From positions 186,001-250,000 of the forward strand of contig JAPFFF010000027.1 in NCBI GenBank assembly GCA_039105265.1: 64,000 nucleotides of DNA, written 5' to 3'. Of this stretch, positions 50,786-60,100 are shown piece by piece; the stretch's first letter is position 1, and the number at the start of each line of letters is the position of its first letter. The stretch is from Tritrichomonas musculus (lineage: Eukaryota > Parabasalia > Tritrichomonadida > Tritrichomonadidae). Below the pieces are notes generated by a model, which had not been told where the DNA came from, ran no database searches, and saw only the letters and a list, made by a program, of their open reading frames with translations. The position numbers and the translations under genes are program-made.

Positions 50786-50856
50786 GGGTAGGTGGTGTAA
50801 TAGTAGCATAAATGTCAGTGGTACAGAAGGTCCGTGTTCGATTCATGGCTTGCCCA
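50786..50856 (+). tRNA. tRNA-like sequence, possibly a tRNA-His pseudogene
   Basis: GGGTAGG at the start pairs with CTTGCCC at the end in a 7-bp acceptor stem. A D-arm region with an A-box-like GTGTAATAGTAG follows. A 5-bp T stem (CCGTG/CATGG) encloses TTCGATT, a good B box. A run ATTTTTG follows at once, a Pol III terminator. The anticodon arm is weak: only TGT/ACA pair around the loop CAGTGGT, which would give GTG (His) but has A instead of the invariant U33. The sequence is therefore tRNA-derived, but probably not functional. Confidence 0.5.
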
Positions 50857-51058
50857 ATTTTTGTTTTATAATAGCATAATAATATGCCATAAATCGGTTA
50901 GTCACAAGATATTGCAAATTGACAGAAACAAAATGAGTGGTCAATTTCTTTTTGACATTAAAATATTACAACATTTGACTGAGTTTTCAAAAAGTTGAAT
51001 GAAACGGATTACAAAAAAGATCAAAGAATCAATGCAATTAAAGAATAAGTGACTTATT

Positions 51059-52241
51059 CTCTTCCCGAAAAAAAAAAGGTATCCTTGGGTGGGAATTTCT
51101 AAAAAATTTGGGAAATGAACTTTTTGAAAAGAAAAAGAATTGAAGGGTAATTTCTTAAAATATACCTGAGAAAGGCATTCGCTAAGGAAAAAAAATTAAT
51201 TTTTTTGAAAATTTTTATAAAGAAATACTTTTCTATTAATATACCTGAGAAATACGTAATTTTTTCATGAATTAAAAAAAAAAAAAATTATAGTGAATCG
51301 AACTGGAGCTTTTATATTTTAATATGACAAAGAATGAACAATTAAGCTATCAAAAATTGAATTATAGAAAAAAATAGTTATATAAAAAGTTAAAGTTCTA
51401 AATTGTTCATTTTAAAATACAACTCAAAAACATTACTTTATTAGTAACAAAGTGCTTTTTAATGAAATATTGTATTATACAAGTTATTTTACGAAATTAT
51501 AAAAAATAGAGGGAAAAGAAAATGCAAAAATATAAAAGGTTTTATATATAGTATTTTTTTTACTTCTATAAAAGCTTATTTCGTTAATAGAATAAATATT
51601 TATTTCAGAATGAGCAAAATATAATAAATAATTCAGATCAATTCTTGACGTTGCTTTGCGTATGGTGAATATTCTTGATTGTAAAAGTAATAAAGAAGGA
51701 TTTTTTATAACTAAAATAATTTTAGTGTTGATTTAGCAGAAAAATTATTAAGTCTTGCTTTAGTTACTTGAATTTTCCTTTTTTTTTGTTTAAAACCTGG
51801 ATTTCTAGGACTATTTTATAAATCAAAAAGTTTAACTTTTTCTAAACTTCCCAATTTCCCCATTTCCCCATTCCCGGGAATGGGGAAGTATTGAAATTTG
51901 TATGAAAAAGTTAAACTTTTTGACGTGGGAAATATTTGGGGAAATGGGGAAGTTCTGAAAAAGTTTATTTTTTTGAATTATAAAATGGTTTGAGAAAATG
52001 GGAATTTAAGAAAAAGTTGTGGTTTAATATGAAAAAATTAAATAAAAACAAAAAAAATGCATTGAATATTTTCAATTATTTTTTAAAAAAAAGGAATAAA
52101 TTTCAAAGATTATTTGTCAAATATTTTTTTTTATTTATTTCCTATTTTTTATAATTCCATTCAATTTGATCTCTTCCCGGGAATATTTTTTGGAGTTTAG
52201 GACGGGAATTTCCCCTCTCAATTTTTCGGGAAGAGATCTTT
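51059..52241. mobile_element. Non-autonomous DNA element, copy 2
   Basis: It starts CTCTTCCCGAAAA at 51059 and ends CGGGAAGAGATCTTTA at 52241, almost identical throughout to 2608-3811, including both ATATACCTGAGAAA motifs and the CCCGGG palindrome. The left end lacks the outer TAAAGAT of copy 1; instead GACTTATT abuts CTCTTCCCG, the reverse complement of the AATAAGTC that flanks the right end. AATAAGT also occurs as a direct repeat on both sides (51044-51050 and 52243-52249), a candidate 7-bp target duplication. No coding capacity. Confidence 0.85.
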
Positions 52242-52583
52242 AAATAAGTCTGTTTTGAGGAAGATATCGAACTCATTCTTAAGTCAATCAGGTAGAAAGC
52301 TAGATATGGAAGAATCAGGCATCACAAAAGATTCCAACTTAAACTATGGCTAAAAATTATGCGAAAAGAAGATCAATGAAGAAGAAGGTTTTTTCATTAA
52401 AAAGTCAGCAGATGAAGTGAATGAAGATGTGATTTACTAATATAGTGTATATTAGAAGAATGATTTCTGATGATCCTGAATAAAAAATCATTTTCAATTT
52501 TTTTGAATGAAAATTTCCTGTTTCAACAGGTGTACAATATTTATATCATTTTAAGATTTTAACTCATTTGAATAGTAAACGTT
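52242..52583. other. Intergenic DNA with decayed coding-like stretches
   Basis: About 52,250-52,440 is less AT-rich and reads like stopped protein in more than one frame, so it may be a gene remnant cut by the element. No family recognised. Confidence 0.4.
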
Positions 52584-54710
52584 CTATTTTTTTAAATCAA
52601 TTAAAGCTTTCTTAGCACAATCATTTCCGAGATCAGCCGATTTTTGATAATATTCAATTGCTTTCTTGTAATCTTGTTTCACTCCTCGTCCATTAAAATA
52701 GCAGTTACCTAAATTGCACATTGCATATGAATTTCCGAGTTCTGATGATTTTTGATAATATTCAAATGCTTTCGTGTAATCTTGTTTCACTCCTTCTCCA
52801 TTAGAATAGCAGAGACCTAAATTGAACATTGCATCTGAATTTCCGAGTTCTGATGATTTTTGATAATATTCAAATGCTTTCGTGTAATCTTGTTTCACTC
52901 CTTCTCCATTAGAATAGCAGTTACCTAAATTGCACATTGCATCTGAATTTCCGAGTTCTGATGATTTTTGATAATATTCAAATGCTTTCGTGTAATCTTG
53001 TTTCACTCCTCGTCCATTAGAATAGCAGTTACCTAAATTGCGCATTGCATATGAATTTCCGAGTTCTGATGATTTTTGATAATATTCAATTGCTTTCGTG
53101 TAATCTTGTTTCACTCCTCGTCCATTAGAATAGCAGAGACCTAAATTGCACATTGCATATGAATTTCCGAGTTCTGATGATTTTTGATAATATTCAAATG
53201 CTTTCGTGTAATCTTGTTTCACTCCTTCTCCATTAGAATAGCAGAGACCTAAATTGCGCATTGCATATGAATTTCCGAGTTCTGATGATTTTTGATAATA
53301 TTCAAATGCTTTCGTGTAATCTTGTTTCACTCCTTCTCCATTTAAATAGCAGAGACCTATGCCTCCCATTCCTCGTGAACTTCCCATTTTCTCTGCCTTT
53401 TGAAAATACTTAAAAGCTTTTGAGTAATTATGTGAGGTTGCATGCCCCAAATAAAAGTCTAGGCCAATTCTGTAAAAGCCATTTGAATTTCCTCTCAAAG
53501 CCGACTTTTTGAAGTAATATTTGGCTCTTTTAAAATCTTGCTCAACGCCATGTCCACTTTCATAAAGTAGCCCCAAAATGTACGATGAGACGCAGTTTCC
53601 TTTTTCACTTGACATTAGCAAATGGTTTGCTGATGAAATTGGATTTCGTTCTTTCGCATCTCCAAGAAGCTCGTCAAGTGATCTAAAAAGGTCATCATCT
53701 ACAACACTATCAATACTTTTCTTGTTATCTTTTTCGACTTCATTTATATGAAATGTTTGATTCTGGGTAGTTGGTGTCATTTCATCGCAGTATTCAACGT
53801 ATTCATTGAATTCATCTTCATCAATGTCTTCATCGAAGTAAGAAGTGTCACTTTTTAGCAGTTCACAAATTTCAGCAAAAGTTGGACGCTCTTCAATTTT
53901 TTCACTCCAGCATCTCATCAGTAGGTTCTTCATTTTAGTAGTGACAAATGGTGTGAACTTAGGACGATAGCCTCTCATAATTTTGTTTAACAATGGAATG
54001 CATTCAATTTTTCCTAGTTCATAAAACGGTTTTTTTCCGGTTATAATTTCGTAAGCTAGAATTGAATAAGCATAAACATCAACACTTGAATTGTAGTGTT
54101 CACCTTTCAATAATTCTGGGGCCATGTATAAGGGGGTACCAATAAAATTTGTCATACTCATTTTTCCACTTTTTGTGAGAGCATCTGGGAAGCATCTTGA
54201 TAAACCAAAATCGCAAATTCGTGGATTGTAATCTTGATCGATGAGGATGTTTTCGGGCTTGACATCGCGATGAATAATCTTGTTTTCATGTAAATATTTC
54301 AATGCATTCGCTATGCCATATAATGAAATATATTTTTTTGTGGGAGTCCATTCATAATCTGCATCGCATGCTTGCTCTTTATCGAGTATGTTTCGTAAGG
54401 ATCCGTTTGGCAGATATTCTGTGATAATTGATGGCTCAAATATCTCTGGGTTTTTTAATGATAGAAAATTGACCCCGATAAAACGAACAATGCCTGGATG
54501 TTTGAGTTTGTGTAAAATCATTGATTCGCGCATTAGACTCATTTGGTCTTTTCCAGTGAATTTCTCCTCTGGTTTGAGAATTTTAATAGCATAGCTCTTT
54601 TTTTCTACTTTGTTGAAAGCTACATAAACTTTACCAAATGAACCTTTTCCAAGTGGCTTGTCTGCAATTGTATAATCATCAGGTTCAAAAAAAAAGTTGT
54701 CCAATTCCAT
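52584..54710 (-). CDS. TKL-like protein kinase with near-identical Sel1 repeats
   Basis: The frame opens at a TTG 78 bp upstream, but the natural ATG is at 54710 (MELDNFFFEPDDYTI), giving 708 residues. The kinase domain (about 15-290) is complete: GKGSFGKV (22-29), AIK lysine K43, HRDVKPEN with D149, DFG at 167-169, GTPLYMAPELL (APE at 197-199) and SVDVYAYSILAYEIITGKKPF, the style of trichomonad TKL kinases. It is followed by an acidic linker (SYFDEDIDEDEFNEYVEY) and about ten Sel1 repeats. The last seven are almost identical 36-residue units (GEGVKQDYTKAFEYYQKSSELGNS.AM.NLG.CYSN). Sel1 repeats bind partner proteins. Likely an active signalling kinase; its target is unknown. Confidence 0.9.
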   Translation of the reverse strand: MELDNFFFEPDDYTIADKPLGKGSFGKVYVAFNKVEKKSYAIKILKPEEKFTGKDQMSLMRESMILHKLKHPGIVRFIGVNFLSLKNPEIFEPSIITEYLPNGSLRNILDKEQACDADYEWTPTKKYISLYGIANALKYLHENKIIHRDVKPENILIDQDYNPRICDFGLSRCFPDALTKSGKMSMTNFIGTPLYMAPELLKGEHYNSSVDVYAYSILAYEIITGKKPFYELGKIECIPLLNKIMRGYRPKFTPFVTTKMKNLLMRCWSEKIEERPTFAEICELLKSDTSYFDEDIDEDEFNEYVEYCDEMTPTTQNQTFHINEVEKDNKKSIDSVVDDDLFRSLDELLGDAKERNPISSANHLLMSSEKGNCVSSYILGLLYESGHGVEQDFKRAKYYFKKSALRGNSNGFYRIGLDFYLGHATSHNYSKAFKYFQKAEKMGSSRGMGGIGLCYLNGEGVKQDYTKAFEYYQKSSELGNSYAMRNLGLCYSNGEGVKQDYTKAFEYYQKSSELGNSYAMCNLGLCYSNGRGVKQDYTKAIEYYQKSSELGNSYAMRNLGNCYSNGRGVKQDYTKAFEYYQKSSELGNSDAMCNLGNCYSNGEGVKQDYTKAFEYYQKSSELGNSDAMFNLGLCYSNGEGVKQDYTKAFEYYQKSSELGNSYAMCNLGNCYFNGRGVKQDYKKAIEYYQKSADLGNDCAKKALIDLKK
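52640..53400 (-). repeat. 108-bp near-identical tandem array encoding Sel1 repeats
   Basis: Seven 108-bp units differ only at a few codons (mostly the residues after GNS and the E/R before GVKQD). Near-identity at silent sites points to recent expansion or ongoing gene conversion. Confidence 0.9.
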
Positions 54711-56621
54711 AAAAACTAATTGGTAATATAATAATGAAAATATTTTGAATTGATTCTCAAAAATACTCAATTTTTTTAAAATTTTCAATAAACTTTTGAT
54801 TTGTAAAAACGATGTAAAATATTAAAATATATCATTATAAGTAGTGATTCCTCGGAATAGGATATTTAATCAAGAAAAAATATTATTATTTTTTACGAAT
54901 TTTACATTCAAAATATTCAACCATTATTTTTCCTTATGAAATATTACATTCATTCAATATTTTCTTAAATATCACACAATAATAAATTGCATTTTCATAG
55001 AGTTCTGAATTTTTTTTTTTTTTTTTCGTTTCTTTGAAAAAATAAAATGAGTAAATTGTGTATTCTCCCATATATGATTTATATGTTTTGAAAAATCGAT
55101 AAATAATAAATTATACGTTTTTATTCATAGATTGAATTGTTAAAGTTTTTTTTTTTCTTTGAAAAAATAAAATTCACTTCACAATCAAATTTATTTGATA
55201 AATATATCTTTTAATATTTGAGAATAAATAAATATTATTTTATATTTACTTAATATAAACATATTTTATTTTTTTTCTTCTAATAAAATGTGATACCTAT
55301 GAGTGAATCTTGTATATATTGAGAATTATGATAAATGGGCAAGTGTATTTGAAAAAGGAGATTAAAGAATAAAAAATTGACTTTATCTCATTAAAGATTG
55401 TATATTCAAACTTGAGAAGATAATTAATATTAATATTTATGATAATAATTTGTTTTAATTTAATATTTATTCTACTATTTTAATGAAATTATCAAACATT
55501 TTATGAAAGCCGCTAAAAATCAAGATTAATGAACTAATTAAAAACGTCGTGTGATAAACCAAAACGATATATAATTTTCTGTAAATTGATTGATATCAAT
55601 TAACAATTTTCATTAATTTTTTTGTTATGGATGTTTATCGATAGCTTTTGATAATTGTTAAGCACATTATTATGATATAGGTAATATTGTAAATCTAAAG
55701 GATGCTGGTAAGATCTGATGTTTTCATTTATTGATAAAATATTGGCGAATAATTTCTATTTTTATAAAAAGAAAAAATATTAGTTTACATGTTATATAAT
55801 TATTCTTAATTCATTTATCTAAAAAATCGCCAGGGATGCGATTTAAATATAAATCAGCATTACATATAAACGTTTGGGAAACATAAACATATTTATTCTT
55901 ATTTTTCAGTTATTTTGCATGATACTTGCATAAATGAAATTGGGAAATGGGGAAATGGTTTGCGGATAAACCACTTTTTTTTGAGAAAAATATTTTGAGA
56001 GAAATTGTTTTCAAAAAGTTGCTAGTTTTTTCTGAGATTATTCAGAATAAATAATCACAATTATCTTTGGAAAAAAATGGATTTTAATTGTTTTATTAAT
56101 TTATTACTGAGAATTATCGTTTGATAGTTAATAATTAAAATTATTAGTCAGCAATTTGTTAGATTGAAGAAAAAAATTCATAAAAATTTTTTAAATTGTC
56201 AATTTCTAATCTGGTTGTATCTTATGTTTTTATTTTATAATCTTGCTGTTCAATTCTTTTTGTTATGAGTACCCTCCTTTTTGCTTATGGAGTTTCATCG
56301 AAATCTTCATATTCATTTGTATCAGCTAGAAGTGAATTGCATGCCAAACGAAAATATGTGCAAATATATTCACCAGTTTAAAGATTCTCTCTAATAACAT
56401 TTTGTTTTTCATATTTCTGGTATATGCTAAAAATTTTGTTTGAAAAAGTTGTATCAAAAAAAAAAAAAAAAAAATTCTCAATTTTTTTGAATGTTTTTAC
56501 CTATCAAATTGAAGTGAATAAAAAAAAGTAAGCAAACAAAAGCCTAGGATACAAATTGTTCAACAAAAGAAATCATAAATAAAAATAAAAACACAAGTAA
56601 ATAAAATATACTATAATTTAA
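54711..56621. other. Gene-free AT-rich interval (1.9 kb)
   Basis: Promoter region of the kinase gene and AT-rich DNA with poly(T) and poly(A) runs. No coding frame recognised. Confidence 0.6.
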
Positions 56622-56975
56622 GGGCGTACGTCCCAAAAATGTTGTAAACTTGTTAATATTGAAGAAACTCATAGAATACATCTTTCAATACTTCCAAATT
56701 ATGAAAAAGTTTAGGTCAAAAATGATGATATTTGTCCTAAACGATCAAAAAATAATTCTTTTTTTGACCTATAAAATTTTTTAAAATATAATTTTGAATT
56801 AAAAATGAAAAAAAATGCATAAAAATATTTTTTTAATATATTATCAATCTATGAATAATAAGCATTTTATTTCCTTAAAAATATAATTGATTTTTCAACT
56901 TTTTTTACTCCAAAAAAGATCGAAAATATTTGAGAAATCTCATTGAATTCTGAGTATTGAATTGGACGAACGCCC
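56622..56975. mobile_element. 354-bp TTAA-flanked MITE
   Basis: GGGCGTACGTCC at the left is inverted at the right (GGACGAACGCCC), one mismatch in 12. TTAA lies directly outside both ends (56618-56621 and 56976-56979). Like the 5.1 kb element at 34,865-40,003 it starts GGG after TTAA, so it may be mobilised by a transposase of that superfamily. It has no coding frame. Confidence 0.75.
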
Positions 56976-57123
56976 TTAACTTTTATTGTTAAAATAGTAA
57001 AGTATTAAATTTGTCCAATATATATATAAAATTCATATTTTCTTATCAAAAAAAAACGCAAAAATAATACATAAATAAAACAATATTATAATATAAAAAT
57101 AAAACAAAAAAATAAAAAAATTC

Positions 57124-60100
57124 TTATTCATTTTGATTTTCATCTTCTTTTTTTTCATTCAATTGTTGATCGTCACTCTGAATAGGATACAAAATTTTAT
57201 AGCATTGATTAACGATATCATTTATTCCCAATTCAGAAGCTCTTTTACCAATTGAAGGGATCATTTCAGCAATTTTTTCACGAACAGCCAAAATCATTGC
57301 TTCAGTAATGTAGTCGTATTCGATCATCATTCTTAACTGAGTTAACGGATTCTTCCAACCGTTAATGATCAAATTCAAGATCAATTTTCTATTTCCTTTT
57401 GCCTGTAATTTTCTTAAGAGTGCAACTTGTACGTTTTCGACGATATTCGGCGAATTTGTTCTCATCATTGACAAGCAATTCATTATCTGTTCAATTGGCA
57501 TTTCTAAAAGAGTATCGGAAGCTTTAATAGAGACAGATTTGGGATCAATTGGCACCAAATCAGACAATTCATTTAATAATTGAGTCTCCCCATTTATTAA
57601 GAAAACGGCACCAAGAGCAAGAGCGGCACTTTCACCTCTCATTAAATTATATTCTTTTTTATTTGGCATTCCTTTATCATTAAAGAATTGGCATAGTTTT
57701 AATTGAAACATAGTTTTAGTTTTCTTTTCTTCAAGTTGTTCTTTGGATTCAATATTTTCTATATTTAAAGCTTCAGTTAAACAATAAATTGCATGACCAA
57801 GTAATTCAATTTGATGAAAAACAGAAGTTTCTTCATCAAAAAGTCGAAAACAATCATCAGCTGCAGCTTCCCAATTTCCAAGTTTTTTATTAATGTTATA
57901 CATAACATGTCTGCATTGCCTTCTTTCAAAGAACTGTAAAGTATTTGTCCAAATAAATTTAGAATATTCTTCCCCTTTTTCTTTCAAGATGTATTTTTCA
58001 AATGAATTAATTGTATTGTTACAAATTGCAGGTACGAAAAATTTATATAAAAATAGATCATTTCGTTCTTCGCCTGTCTTTGTATCCAAATAATTAAAAG
58101 CTGCTTCATAATCTTTGTAAGTTACTAAGAAAGATAAGCTATTTGGTTTCGTGACAGCATTTTTAATCATGAAGTCATAAAATGGATCTCTTTCTTTATT
58201 ATTGTTAGTCATGAATTGTTGTTGATCTAAAGATCGAGAAGCAGAAATAGAAGCCGTTATTTTAATTTGTTGGAATACAAAAAGTGGCTCTAAATTGGCA
58301 CTTTTTGGAACAGGTAATGTTTTTGAAAGCTCTTTTACTCGATTAATATCAAAGATTGGTTGTCGAGTTAAAACTTGGAAAGGTTTGTAATTATTATCAT
58401 AATAAATGAAATTGTTTTTCTTCTTTTGATGATTTTGATCAAAATCATCAAATTTAAGATTAGGTTTGTTCTTAAAAATAGTTTGAATTTGTTTAGTTGC
58501 ACCTAAAATCATCATTATTTTAATTTGTTCAATGAAAATTTCACTAATATCAATATTCAATGAATTAGCGATTTCCATTTTATCTATACTCATACATAAC
58601 AAAGCAAATTTATATTTATCATTCTGATATTCATTCATATCGTATTTAATATTAAATTTACAAAACGGTTGGAATTGTACAAATGCATTTGCACATTTAA
58701 TCCATTGCATTGTATCACTTCTTCCTTTAAATGTTTGTAAAAATGGATCAATTCTTTTATGGAATTGAATTATATATTCCAATTCTTTCTCAACTGAATC
58801 TACTTTAACTTCAGAGATAAGTTTGCATATTTTAATCATCCACCATTCTTGTAGATCATCTTTGTTCTTAAAGAATGGAAACAAGAATGAAAAAGCTTTG
58901 TTGTAAACAGGTGAATTATCATTCAATAACAAATCTAACAATTGAAGGAAATCGTTATCGTTAAAAAGTGTCACTGATTCTTGATTAAGCATGAAAATGC
59001 ATTCAGGATGCCTTGAAAAAGATTCAATAACAGTTGAAAGGTCAAATATATTTGAATCTAAAGTGATCGTCTCCGGTAATAAAGAAAGTCCTTTAACTAA
59101 GTTTATTTTGGATTTCGGACACTCTTTAACTAGTAATTTAACAACACCTTCAACATGGAAAAATCGTGATGATATTAAATCAAATCTTTCTTTAAAATCA
59201 CGAATTATTGTCAGCATTTGATCTTCATTATCAATGCATTGTTGGAATAAAGAACAAATTGGTGGTCCTCTTAAATCAGAAGGAACACAAATTTTTATGT
59301 ATTTTAAGGCCAATTCGAACGAATCATTTTTATAAATATCAATAACAACTTCACTTGATTCTTTATCTTCCAAGTTAAAGTTAGTTAATTTATTAATTTT
59401 ATAATATAAACGAATCTTTTCAAGTTCTTCAATGTCAGAATCAGGTGCAACGTAATCACAAATATTTAAGGCATACATAACTGAATCACTAAAAGAAGTG
59501 TGATCAAATTCGCTCATTATTTTTGAATACAAAAGTTTATGATCAACTTTGTAAATAATATCATCAACATTCTCCATGTTGTTGTTCTTTAAAAGTGTCA
59601 ATAATCGTGTATTATTCTTGCCCTTCTCCGGAGTTGTTGGAGGAATGAGTCTTTGAACATAATTCTTTAAATTTTGGGATGTTTTTTCATTGGACAAAAC
59701 TAGTTTATATAAACTTTCAGATATGGATAAGGTTGTCGTCTCTAAAGGATACTTTGAACTATATTTATTGATGAAATTTTCAGTGATTTTGAACCAGGCA
59801 AGATTTTTAATGACAAATGAAAACAAGTCAACATTAAAAATATTTGCTAATTGCTCTGATTTTCGTTCATCACCGATATTAAATGGTCCTGAAAGTGCCT
59901 TTCTCATATCAAACGTAAAAATAGACTCTAATGTTCCATCTCCTTCATATAAAGAAGCTGATTCATAATACAAAACAGTGTCAGAAATGAATTTCAAAAA
60001 TCCTTTTGAAATTGTTATGTTTTTCAGATGATTTGATATAAAAGTGGCCCTTCCGATTTGTTCTAGTGGTGATTGGTCTATCTCTACAGCTGATTTGGTG

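Noticed and set aside
52584-54788. Kinase start at 54788
   Set aside because: That codon is TTG; the first ATG is at 54710 and gives a kinase domain beginning at the usual distance from the N terminus.
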